Position numbers and translations under genes: made by a program. The notes under the pieces are model-generated. The model saw only the letters and a program-made list of their open reading frames with translations. It was not told where the DNA came from and ran no database searches. This document shows positions 1 to 8,500 of a DNA stretch of 12,781 bases, piece after piece (the stretch's first letter is position 1; each line of letters opens with the position of its first letter). Source of the stretch: SLQH01 sp964612995 (GTDB lineage: Bacteria; Planctomycetota; UBA11346); contig CAZTGE010000121.1 of assembly GCA_964612995.1 (NCBI GenBank), positions 1 to 12,781 of the forward strand, in the 5' to 3' direction.

Positions 1-91
1 GCGTGCGCCCAGGCTGGCGCTTGTGCGCGCCCGTGATCGGTCACGCTGCGATTGGGCCGCGGGCAATGACGCGGGCTTGGGGGACACGCCG

Positions 92-1147
92 ATGCAGGCC
101 ATGCAACTGACAGCGATCCACAGACTCGAGGCCGCGGAGGTCGCGGAGCCGCAGATCACGGCGAGCGACGACGTCCTGCTCACCATGACCTGCGCCGGCG
201 TCTGCGGCTCGGACGTGCATTATTATGAGACCGGCCGCATCGGCAGCCAGGTCGTCGACTTCCCCATGGTCCTCGGTCACGAGGGCGCGGCCCGGGTCGA
301 GGCGGTGGGTCCGGCGGTGCGCGGGCTCGCCCCTGGCGATCGGGTGGCGATCGAACCGGCCATGCCCTGCCACGAGTGCGACCAGTGTCGCGCCGGGCGC
401 GAGAACACCTGCCGTCGGTTGCGGTTCCTGGGCTGTCCGGGCCAGGCCGCGGGCCTGCTCAGCCAGCGCCTGGTGATGCCGGCTGAATGCTGTTTGCCGG
501 TTCCCGCGCAGATGAGCGACGTGGAGGCGGCGATCGTCGAGCCACTGGCCATCGGGGTCTATGCCGTCGAGCAGTCGGTACCGATGGCCGGGGCGACGGT
601 CGGGGTGCTCGGTTTCGGTCCGATCGGGATGAGCGTGCTGCTCCCCGCCCTGGCTGGCGGTGCGGCGCGGGTCCACGTCACCGACAGGCTCGACTACCGG
701 CTCGCGGTCGCCCGCGCCTGTGGCGCGGCGAGCGCCGGCAACCCGGAGAGCGCCGACGTGGTCGCGGACATCGCCGCGCGCGAACCCGAGCTGTGTGACG
801 TGGTGTTCGAATGCTGCGGTCGTCAGGAGGCCCTGGACCAGGCGATCGAGCTGCTCAAGCCCGGCGGCAAGCTGATGATCATCGGTATTCCACCCGAGCT
901 CGAGCGCTGGACCCTGCCCACCGACATCATCCGCCGCAAGGAACTGACGGTGCAGAACGTCCGCCGCCAGCGCCACTGCACCGCGAAGGCGATCGAGCTG
1001 ATCGCCAGTGGCGCGGTCGACGTCTCGCCGATGGCCACCCATCGCTTCCCCTTCGCCGCGACCGATCAGGCCTTCGAGCTGGTCGCAGGCTATCGTGATG
1101 GGGTGATGAAGGCCTTCATCGAATTCTCAGAGAGTCCCCGCCGATGA
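92..1147 (+). CDS. Zinc-dependent medium-chain dehydrogenase (sorbitol/threonine dehydrogenase-like)
   Basis: A 351-residue cytosolic medium-chain dehydrogenase, a normal length for the polyol/threonine dehydrogenase family, which oxidises a secondary alcohol of a sugar, polyol or amino acid with NAD(P)+. Visible residues: catalytic zinc ligands C38 (in GVCGSDVH), H63-E64 (in LGHEG) and E150 (in VEPLAIG); structural zinc ligands C93, C96, C99 and C107; Rossmann glycines in GFGPIG at 174-179. D198 closes the second strand of the fold and points to NAD+ over NADP+ (inference). I chose the ATG at 92 because a GGGGGA purine stretch lies 7 bases upstream and the conserved domain begins soon after; a second ATG at 101 is possible, and an in-frame extension back to 23 has no family-like sequence. 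The stop overlaps the sulfatase start by four bases (ATGA), so the two are probably translationally coupled. The exact substrate cannot be read from sequence; a sugar or polyol released from a sulfated compound is a guess from the neighbour. Confidence 0.9.
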   Translation: MQAMQLTAIHRLEAAEVAEPQITASDDVLLTMTCAGVCGSDVHYYETGRIGSQVVDFPMVLGHEGAARVEAVGPAVRGLAPGDRVAIEPAMPCHECDQCRAGRENTCRRLRFLGCPGQAAGLLSQRLVMPAECCLPVPAQMSDVEAAIVEPLAIGVYAVEQSVPMAGATVGVLGFGPIGMSVLLPALAGGAARVHVTDRLDYRLAVARACGAASAGNPESADVVADIAAREPELCDVVFECCGRQEALDQAIELLKPGGKLMIIGIPPELERWTLPTDIIRRKELTVQNVRRQRHCTAKAIELIASGAVDVSPMATHRFPFAATDQAFELVAGYRDGVMKAFIEFSESPRR

Positions 1148-2652
1148 ATGTCTTGTTGATCACCGCCGACCACATGCGTAGCGACGCGCTTGGCTGCAAC
1201 CGGGCCGAGGCGCCGGACTCGGCGCTCGCGCACGCAATCCGCACTCCGGTGCTCGATCGACTCGCGCGCGAGGGCGCCAACTTCCTGCGCGCCTACAGCC
1301 CCAATCCGATCTGCGTGCCCGCTCGCGCGTCGATCACCACCGGCAATTACGCCCACACCTGCACCGGTGAGCTGGCCAACGATGGCACGATCGCGCCGGA
1401 CGAGGACAAGATCGCCGAGCGCTTCGCCGCCGCCGGCTACTGGACGGCGGCCATCGGCAAACTGCACTACCTGCCCTACGCCGGGCCGGGGGCGCCGCGG
1501 CTGGTGCACGGCTTCGCGCACTGCGAGATCAACGAGGAAGGCCGGATGCTCGGCCAGTTCGATCCTGAGGGGCGGCGGCGCGGTATCGAGGACTACCACG
1601 ACTGGCTCGCCGACCGCGGCTGGGGCGGTTACGAGCGCGCCCACGGGGTGGGCAACAACGACGTCCACCCCAGCGCGTCGCCGCTGCCGGCCGAGCTGCA
1701 TGAGGAGGCCTGGGTCGCCGAGCGCAGCATCGCCGCGCTGCAGGCCCGCGCAGCAGCCGGGGACGAGCGTCCGTTTTTTCTCTGGGCCTCATTCGCCAAG
1801 CCGCACTCGCCCTATGACCCGCCCCGGCCGTGGGATGCGATGTACGATCCGCGGACGCTGCCGGCACCCGCGGGCCTGGACGCGGCCACGGAGCTGCTCG
1901 CCGATCGTCAGCCGGAGCTGCGCCGGCGCGGTAGCAGTTTCGCCTGGGACAGTCTCTCGCCCCAGGCGATCCAGAACATCCGCGCCCATTACGCGGGTCT
2001 GGTCAGCTTCCAGGACCAACAGATCGGACGGTTGGTGCACCAGCTCGAGGAGCAGGGGCTGCTCGAGCAGACCATCATCATCTATACCGCCGACCACGGC
2101 GACCTGCTCGGCGACTTCGGGCTGTTCTTCAAGCGCACCATGCTCGAGGGCAGTGTGCGTGTGCCTATGATCTGGCGTGTGCCGGGGCTGACCGACGCCG
2201 CGCCGGGCGAGCGGCGCCATCTGGTCGGCCTGCAGGACATCCTGCCCACCCTCGCCGGCCTGTGCGGTCTGTCGCTCAGCGGACCGAAGCACGGCCGCGA
2301 TCTGAGCGCGGTCCTCGCCCGCAGCGATGCGCCCGGCCGTGCAGACATCGTCAGCGAGACCGTCGGCGGCACTTACATGGTTCGCGACGAACGTCACAAA
2401 TACATCTATCACCGCGAGGGGGGCGTCGAGGAGCTCTACGACCTCCAGGCCGATCCGGCCGAGCTCGACAACCAAGCCGGTTTCCCGGCGCAAGTCGAGC
2501 GGCTCGCGGGCTTGCGTCGACGGCTGGTGGCATGGGCGCGGGAGACCGGTCATGATCAGTTGCTTGTCGGTGACGCGCTGGCGTGCGACCCGCTCGACGA
2601 CCGGCGCAGGGTGTCGTTCAACGCGCGGCAGATGGGCTGGCGCAAGTACTGA
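1144..2652 (+). CDS. Cys-type formylglycine-dependent sulfatase
   Basis: A 502-residue sulfatase of the alkaline-phosphatase superfamily, which hydrolyses sulfate esters (some relatives cleave phosphonate or phosphate esters). The signature is C57-V-P-A-R61 followed by ASITTG; C57 would be oxidised to formylglycine by a maturase not found in this window. Other core elements: N-terminal LLITADH with metal ligand D9 (the usual paired Asp is A8 here), GKLH at 105-108, KPHSP at 219-223, and TADHGD with D317 and H318, followed by K330 in FFKRTMLEGSVRVPMIW. The C-terminal VEELYDLQADPAELDN block is typical of the family. No signal peptide is visible, so the protein looks cytoplasmic and would act on an imported substrate. 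The start overlaps the dehydrogenase stop (ATGA) with only a weak AGAGAG upstream, which fits translational coupling. The gene converges on a second sulfatase on the opposite strand. Substrate unknown. Confidence 0.92.
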   Translation: MNVLLITADHMRSDALGCNRAEAPDSALAHAIRTPVLDRLAREGANFLRAYSPNPICVPARASITTGNYAHTCTGELANDGTIAPDEDKIAERFAAAGYWTAAIGKLHYLPYAGPGAPRLVHGFAHCEINEEGRMLGQFDPEGRRRGIEDYHDWLADRGWGGYERAHGVGNNDVHPSASPLPAELHEEAWVAERSIAALQARAAAGDERPFFLWASFAKPHSPYDPPRPWDAMYDPRTLPAPAGLDAATELLADRQPELRRRGSSFAWDSLSPQAIQNIRAHYAGLVSFQDQQIGRLVHQLEEQGLLEQTIIIYTADHGDLLGDFGLFFKRTMLEGSVRVPMIWRVPGLTDAAPGERRHLVGLQDILPTLAGLCGLSLSGPKHGRDLSAVLARSDAPGRADIVSETVGGTYMVRDERHKYIYHREGGVEELYDLQADPAELDNQAGFPAQVERLAGLRRRLVAWARETGHDQLLVGDALACDPLDDRRRVSFNARQMGWRKY

Positions 2653-2664
2653 TGTCGCGCCCAT

Positions 2665-2683
2665 CCCGGGGCGAGGCCCCGGG
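2665..2683. terminator. Perfect GC hairpin between convergent sulfatase genes
   Basis: CCCGGGGC, loop GAG, GCCCCGGG: an 8-bp perfect stem with a 3-base loop, lying in the 50-base gap between the stops of two convergent sulfatase genes. Position and symmetry suit a terminator for both directions. There is no T-run on either side, so it may act with Rho, or only as a 3' end stabiliser. Confidence 0.55.
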
Positions 2684-2702
2684 CGGACGGCGGGGGCGCG
2701 CG

Positions 2703-4109
2703 TCACCGGCAGGCGCCGGCCTCGATCGGTGCGCACGAGCCCTCGTGATGGTGGTAGCCGACCGGGTGGCTGCGCCAGCGGGCGTCGGCCTTCCAGGCGA
2801 GCGTGGTGAAGGGGTCGTCGGTCTCGGCGCAATAGGCGGTGAAGCGCTGACGCATCTCTGCCAGCGCGTCGGCGTGGCCGGGGTCGGCGGCCAGATTCCT
2901 GGTTTCGCCGGGATCTTGCTCGAGGTCGTAGAGCTCTTCGGCGTCCTGCTCGCGGTAGATGGTATACTTCCAACGGTGGGTACGGACCATGCGGCCGGGT
3001 TCGATCGTGGTACCCCATTCGGTGTGCCATTGGCTGACCACCGCCTGGCGCGCATGTGTCGGCGGGCTGCCGCGCAACGCGGCGGCGAAGCTGCGCCCCG
3101 GCAGGTCGGGCGGCGTGGTCGCGCCAGCGAGTTCGCAGATAGTGGGCAGCAGGTCGACCAGCGAGACCAGTGGATCGCCCGGTGCCGGGCCGGTGCCGGT
3201 CACGCCGGCGCCCGCGGCGATCAGCGGCACGTTGACGATCTCCTCGTAGAAGGCGGTGTGCTTGGTCGCGAGTCGGTGGGCGCCCATGCCATCGCCGTGG
3301 TCGGCCCAGAACAGGATCAACGTGTCCTCGACGTCCGTGCGGGCGTCGAGCGCGTCGAGCAGCCGGCCGAGCCGGGCATCGAAATCCTCGATGAAATGCC
3401 TGTACGCGGCGCGGTACTGCCGCCATTGCCGTTCGTTCCAGTGCGCTGCCTGCATCTGGCGTCGATGGGTGCAGCACAGGTACTGGATCGGCGGGGGGCG
3501 GGAGGCCATGTCGTCGGTGGTGAAGTTGTCGGGCAGTGGCGGTAGCGCGCCATCCATCTGCTCATCGGAGTTGTTGGCGACATAGCCGCAGATGTTGTGG
3601 GGGTTGTTCAGGTCGACCACGCAACACCAGGGCGGCGGGCCGTCTTCGTTCTCGAGCCAGGTGATGGCCTGGCTCTCGGTGCCGACATCCTGCCAGGTGT
3701 CGTTGTTGTAGGAGAACGCGCCCGGCGTCTCGTCGAGCACCTCGCTGGCATGCGGGAAGACCTCGAAGCCGCGCAGGGCGCCGTGGTCGTGGGTCTTGCC
3801 GAAGTGCACGCAGCGATAGCCGGCATCGCTGAGCAGCGCGCCGAGCGTGGGCATCGTGTCGGGGATTGGCGTTTCTTCGAACTGGACCCCGTTCGAGAGG
3901 ACCGAGGTCTGGTGCGGCAGCCGTCCGGTCCAGAAGCTGGCCCGTGCCGGACGGCATAGTGGGCAGGGGGTGTAGGCGTGGCGGAAATGCACGCCGCGTG
4001 CGGCGAGACGATCGATGTTCGGCGTGACGGCGAAGTCGTGGCCGAAGGCAGGCAGGGCAGCGGCCGAGAGTTGGTCGGCAACCACCACGAGGATGTTCGG
4101 CTGGTTCAT
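2703..4109 (-). CDS. Second Cys-type sulfatase
   Basis: A 468-residue formylglycine sulfatase. Visible motifs: N-terminal ILVVVADQ with D12; the maturation site C52-R-P-A-R56 followed by ASFWTGRLPHQ; HFGKTHDHG with K105 and H107; LNNPHN near 177; ADHGD with D270 and H271, then K283 in ATKHTAFYEE; and a C-terminal AEELYDLEQDPGETRNLA block. The start is the ATG encoding MNQPNILVVV, because the fold begins there; the reading frame is open for another 154 codons upstream, but that part is arginine-rich shadow sequence antisense to nothing conserved and overlaps the preceding gene. No signal peptide is seen. It resembles the plus-strand sulfatase only in family motifs and is not a recent duplicate. 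It lies 68 bases downstream of the phosphatase-like gene on the same strand and may share its transcript. A heparan N-sulfatase-like or choline-sulfatase-like role is possible; the substrate is not determinable here. Confidence 0.9.
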   Translation of the reverse strand: MNQPNILVVVADQLSAAALPAFGHDFAVTPNIDRLAARGVHFRHAYTPCPLCRPARASFWTGRLPHQTSVLSNGVQFEETPIPDTMPTLGALLSDAGYRCVHFGKTHDHGALRGFEVFPHASEVLDETPGAFSYNNDTWQDVGTESQAITWLENEDGPPPWCCVVDLNNPHNICGYVANNSDEQMDGALPPLPDNFTTDDMASRPPPIQYLCCTHRRQMQAAHWNERQWRQYRAAYRHFIEDFDARLGRLLDALDARTDVEDTLILFWADHGDGMGAHRLATKHTAFYEEIVNVPLIAAGAGVTGTGPAPGDPLVSLVDLLPTICELAGATTPPDLPGRSFAAALRGSPPTHARQAVVSQWHTEWGTTIEPGRMVRTHRWKYTIYREQDAEELYDLEQDPGETRNLAADPGHADALAEMRQRFTAYCAETDDPFTTLAWKADARWRSHPVGYHHHEGSCAPIEAGACR

Positions 4110-4156
4110 GCGCTCGAGTCTGATCGCCCGGAGGGGGCGCGCCAAGTGGGTTCCCG

Positions 4157-4175
4157 CACACCGGGCCGGGGTGTG
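4157..4175 (-). terminator. Small hairpin after the phosphatase-like gene
   Basis: A CACACC / GGTGTG 6-bp stem with a 7-base GC loop begins 2 bases past the stop of the phosphatase-like gene and lies before the second sulfatase. There is no T-run after it. It could attenuate transcription or stabilise the 3' end, or be chance in GC-rich DNA. Confidence 0.25.
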
Positions 4176-4177
4176 GA

Positions 4178-5461
4178 TCAGTCTGCGGCGAGGCGGGCGA
4201 CCAGCATCGCCTGCTCCTCGCCCGCGCGTTCGCCAGCGCTCAGCACGGTCTCGAGGTCGGGCAGGCCGCCGCCGTCGCATTGCAGCAAGGCGGTGACCAG
4301 ATCGCGGCGGGCGTTGCGGTTGCTCGCGCTTGCGTTCGGTTCGGTGGCCAGCGCGAGCATGTCGCCGGGAGCGAGATCGAGTTCGGTCGGCTCGAGGCTC
4401 GCGGCGAAGGCGGTGCTGTCGCGCAGCCCCAGGGCCATGCCGCTGCGACCGTAGGAGCGGGCCATGATCTCGGCGTTGGGGTTGACCACCGTCAGGCGGT
4501 GGTCGCCGGCCTGGAGGCAGTGCAGGCTCTGGCGATCGGCCGGCAGTTCGAGCAGGCTGAACCAGGCGCACTGGCCGGTGTCGACGCAGTCGAGAGCCAG
4601 ATCGTTGAGGCGGATCATGATCTCGCGGGCCTCGAGGCCGGCAGCGACCAGGCAGCGCAACGCGCCATGGAGGGTCGTGGCGACGAAGGCCTGCTGCAGC
4701 CCCTGGCCGTCGACCTGACCGAAGGCGATCAGGGTCTGGTCATCTCGCGTGAGGCAGTCGTAGAAGCAGCTGGTGAGCTGGCCGGTGCGCCTGTGCAGCA
4801 AGCGGCAGTCGAGCCCCGGGGCCTGCAGCTCGCTGGGCAGCAGCCGGCGCTGGAGCTCGGAGCAGCCCTGGAGATGGGAGCGTTGGTCCTGGGACACGGG
4901 CGTCTCCTCGTTCGGAGCGGCCGGCTTCTTGGCCACCACCCGGCTTGTGGCGATCTTGGCGGTCTGCTCGGCCTGGGACCGGCTGAGGATGACGTCGTAG
5001 GGCAGCATGTCGCCGAGCGCGACCGCCGGCATGTGGGCCAGGACGGAGGCCATGGCGGCCACAGTGCGTTTGGTGATCCGCCCCTTCTCGGTGGTCACGT
5101 AGCGGTGGAGCGAGGCGGTGAACGGATCGATCCATGCGCCGTTCTGCCGTGCGAAGATGCGCATTCGCGCTTCGGTACGCAGCAAGGCCGGCAGCTCGTG
5201 CTGCCAGCGGATGATCCGCAGCTCCGAGAGCGGCAGCGGCTGCGAGGGGCCGTTGCGTCGGCCGCCCTGCAGATGCGCTGCGCGGGTCCGCTCCAGCGAT
5301 TCGCGCACTGCGATCGGGCGCCCGGTGTACGGCTCGATCCAGATGCGGCCATCGCTGGTGACCACCGTGAACGGATCTTCGCCGTCGCGCGGTGGGGTGA
5401 GAGCGAAAGTATCGCCCTGATCCGTGGCGACTGGGCTGGATGGCGCAGAGGCGGTAGGCAC
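4178..5461 (-). CDS. SpoIIE/PP2C-like protein lacking metal-binding residues (probable pseudophosphatase)
   Basis: A 427-residue protein. Residues about 200-425 follow the layout of the SpoIIE/RsbU serine phosphatase family: LQRRLLP at 203-209, an FYD at 233-235 where family members have GGDFYD, G248-QVDGQG where they have GDVSGHG, QAGDHRL for the AGH segment, GMALGL, then LATEPN for the usual TDG, and GEEQA for the final DD. The metal-binding aspartates are therefore replaced (C232, Q249, E374, E415-E416), so catalysis is doubtful and a binding or sensing role is more likely. The N-terminal half holds two related short elements, GRIWIEPYTG (38-47) and GAWIDPFTA (108-116). A low-complexity linker of about 30 residues (165-195) joins the halves. 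The start is GTG with a GAGGAG ribosome site 6 bases upstream, itself inside a hairpin. No signal or membrane segment. It could act in partner-switching signalling, but no anti-sigma partner is nearby. Confidence 0.75.
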   Translation of the reverse strand: MPTASAPSSPVATDQGDTFALTPPRDGEDPFTVVTSDGRIWIEPYTGRPIAVRESLERTRAAHLQGGRRNGPSQPLPLSELRIIRWQHELPALLRTEARMRIFARQNGAWIDPFTASLHRYVTTEKGRITKRTVAAMASVLAHMPAVALGDMLPYDVILSRSQAEQTAKIATSRVVAKKPAAPNEETPVSQDQRSHLQGCSELQRRLLPSELQAPGLDCRLLHRRTGQLTSCFYDCLTRDDQTLIAFGQVDGQGLQQAFVATTLHGALRCLVAAGLEAREIMIRLNDLALDCVDTGQCAWFSLLELPADRQSLHCLQAGDHRLTVVNPNAEIMARSYGRSGMALGLRDSTAFAASLEPTELDLAPGDMLALATEPNASASNRNARRDLVTALLQCDGGGLPDLETVLSAGERAGEEQAMLVARLAAD

Positions 5462-5467
5462 GGTTGG

Positions 5468-5490
5468 CTCCTCGAAAGTTTCCTTCGAGG
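5468..5490 (-). promoter_or_regulatory. Ribosome-site hairpin upstream of the phosphatase-like gene
   Basis: On the minus strand, CCTCGAA and TTCGAGG form a perfect 7-bp stem with a 7-base loop (5490-5484 with 5476-5470). The downstream arm contains four of the six bases of the GAGGAG ribosome binding site (5473-5468), which precedes the GTG start by 6 bases. If folded in the mRNA, the stem would hide the ribosome site; as DNA it could be an operator. Structure is seen directly; function is inferred. Confidence 0.45.
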
Positions 5491-5564
5491 TTATGCAGTG
5501 TGGGCGATGTGTCGACGATGCAATGCATATGATTCAAGCCGAAGCCATCGCATCGCGGGCCGGC

Positions 5565-8500
5565 TCACCGCCGGGCGCTCGAGTCGCCCGGCGGCGTGTC
5601 GGCCGCGGCGGTGCGACAGAGGACCTCGACCACCGGGCGCTTGGTGCTGTCCTGCGGCAGGACTGCGTAGAGCTGTTCGAGCAGCGTGCGATGGGTGCGC
5701 AATCGCGCGTGCCAGCGGCGCTGGCGTTCGTCGAGCCCGAGCCAGTCGCTGAATCCCACCCTGGCGATGAGCTGGCGATCGCGGAGGAAGTCGGGAATGC
5801 GACCGATCCCGAAGGCGATGCCCAGCGGGTAGTATCCGGGGCGCAGTTCGACCACCTGGCTGTCGTGCAGACGTTCGCCGGCGAGGCTGACGGTGGTGTA
5901 GCTGTTGCCGACATCAAGCTGGTAGAGACCGGCCTCGCGCACCTGGATCAGACCGAGCAGCAGCGAGCGGCACCGGGTCCGGTCATCAAGGATCGGCCAG
6001 CCGTTGATCAGCCAGCTGTCGCAATAGCCCCAGCTGTTGTCGTAAGCGGTCCAGACGGTGCCGCCGAAACGGACGCCATCGCTCGGGGCGGCGGTGGCCG
6101 GGTAATGCGTGCCGGCGACCGTGAGGCCGGATTGTGCCGCCGAGAGCGGGTCGCGCAGCGCGCCCAGCCAGGTCGCTTCCGGGGCTGAGATCGGGATCGG
6201 GCCGATGCGCAGCATGTCCTCGGGCACCGATTCGCGGCGGAATGGCCAGACCGGCAGGCTGGTGGCGGGGCGTTGGGCCAGGGGCTCCGGACGCAGCGGC
6301 GTCTCATGGCCGCGGGGATCGATCGGTTTGGCCCCCATGGTGTTGATCAGGCGTCGGGCGACGGTTTCCAGTTGCCAGCGCAGCCCGGCTTCGTCGTCCA
6401 CGGCGAGGCAGATCAGTTCGCCCTCGCCGCCGATCAGCATGCAGTCGTCGGCGTAGACCGGTTGGAATTCGCCCTGCGGCAAATCGTTGATAGCCAGGAT
6501 GACCGGTTCGGGGCCGGGTGCGACCACGGCCATGCGTGGCCGGCTGCCCTGGTTGAAATACTGGTCGCCGCCGACATCGGCCGCGTAGAGCCGTCCGGCG
6601 ACGAGGTCGAGCGACTTCGGTGCGGTGTTGCTGTCGAGCAGGGGGCTGAGCTCGCTGATCAGCGCGCCGGTGGTGCGGTCGTAGACGTGCAGCCGGGTGA
6701 AGGGCGCCGGGCCTTCCTGATGGTGGCCGTTGTTGGTGCGGTTGATGTAGAACAGGTCCGCGTCGACCACCGGCGGTGGTCCGGGGTAGTGCGATGGGCC
6801 CCGGCTGCGCCACTGGCGTCGCGCCGCCACCGAGCCGTCGTCGCGTAGCCAGACGCGGATGCCTGCCTTCCAGCCGCTGGTCCAGCCCCCGAGCCAGCGG
6901 TCGTAGTCGGTCGCGGCGAACAGCGCCTGCTGCCCGACGACCGTCGGCACGGCGCCGGTGGTCGGCACCGCCAGCATGTGCTCGTGCAGCAGCGTGCCGT
7001 CGGCCGGATCGATCACGTCGCCGTGGGCGCTGATCCAGACGGTGGTCGCGTGATCGGAATGCCTCAGGGCCATCGGCTCCATCGCCGCGGTCGTCCCCGG
7101 GCGCAACAGGTGCCAGCGGCCCTCGCCGGTGGCCGCGGCGAGCACGCGGTATCCGATGCAGGTACGTGGCGGCGCATCGGCGTTTGCCGGCTGGATTTTC
7201 AGGCGCCAGGGCAGGACCAGGCGATCGCCGATCAGCCGCGGCACCAACAGCTCGGCTTCGTGCAGCTCGCCATCGACCGGGGGGGGCGTGGCGGCGATGC
7301 GCCAGCGCTGGGTGCCGTCGGTGCCGTCGTGGCGGGTGACCACGCCTTGGGCGGTAATGCGCAGCAGGTCGCCTGCATGTGCGCGCAGCGCGATCGGCTG
7401 GCCGCTGACCGCCACCTGCCAGTGCTGCTGCGCGTCGGCCAGACCGAGGCGCAGCATGCGCTCGCTGCCCGAGACCGCGCAGGCATCCTCGAGCAGGACC
7501 GCCTCGCCGGCGCCCGGCGGCAGCGGCAGGCGCCAGCGCACGTTGTCGCCGGTGAGCAGATCCCAGGCGATCGGCATGCCGCGTTCTCCGGGTTGGACTG
7601 CGAGCGGGGCGATGGTGGGCGGGGTGTTGCCGTCAGGCTCGACCGTGGTCGAGCGGTCGTCGCGGCGGATATGGATCCCGGTGGCGGCGAAGGGGATCTT
7701 GGTTGCGCCCACGGATTGGGTCGCGCCCTTGCCTCGCCAGGTCAGGCCGCGTACGCCGGCACGCAACACCAGTCGGTGATCGCCGGCGCTCAATTCGATC
7801 GGGAAGACGGCGGTGTCGAGCGCGTCAGCGCGTTCGTCGCCGTGCCAGACCAGGACCCCATCGAGCCAGCAGGCGCCGAGGTGGTGTGCCGGCAGCGCCA
7901 GCAGGTAGCGCCCGGCTGACGCGACGGTGATCTCAGTGGTGGCGAACCACACGAAGGCCTCGTCTTGTGCGCGTTCGGCCGCGGCGGCGAGCGCAGGCGG
8001 CAGGAAATGCGGTTTCACGTCATGGTGCTCGTGCCAGGGGACCGTGGCCCCATCGATCGCGACGGCGGCTTTGGTCGTGGGTAGCGGTTGGATGGGGGTG
8101 ACCGGGCGGGGCGGCTGCGGTGCGGCGAGCCAGCGCCAGCGGGTGGGGTACGACCATTCGTGTGCGTCGTCGGGAACCAGCTGCGCACCTGCGTCCGTCG
8201 GCTGCAGCGCGCGGCCGGGGCCGGTGTGCGGGCCGATGTCGGTGTGGCCCAGGGGGCCGGCGCTGCGGTGGGGGGCGGGGACGGACGCTGCGGCCAGTTG
8301 CGCGAGCCGCGGAGCGAGTTCAGACAGCAGGGCGGCCGGGTCATAGAAGGTGTCGGCGAGCGCGCGACGGTGTTCAGGGAAGGGTCGGGCGGGATCGTGG
8401 TCGAAGGCCAGGCCGGCGGCGAAATCGCGCAACAGCTCCGCGGGATCCTCCGGCGTGTGGGTAGGCAGCTGCGGCAGGATGCTGCGCCGGGTGCAGTAGG

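Noticed and set aside
23..91. In-frame N-terminal extension of the dehydrogenase
   Set aside because: The extra 23 residues are not family-like, and the purine-rich ribosome site fits the ATG at 92.
1789..3477. A long minus-strand frame crossing both sulfatase genes
   Set aside because: It is arginine- and proline-rich, overlaps two clear sulfatases out of frame and has no recognisable motif.
4110..4571. 154-codon upstream extension of the second sulfatase
   Set aside because: The sequence is Arg/Pro-rich, overlaps the phosphatase-like gene, and the sulfatase fold starts at MNQPNILVVV.
4280..5752. A 490-codon open plus-strand frame opposite the phosphatase-like gene
   Set aside because: It is the antisense shadow of a strongly biased GC-rich gene; it is glycine/valine-rich without motifs and runs into the end of the large secreted gene.
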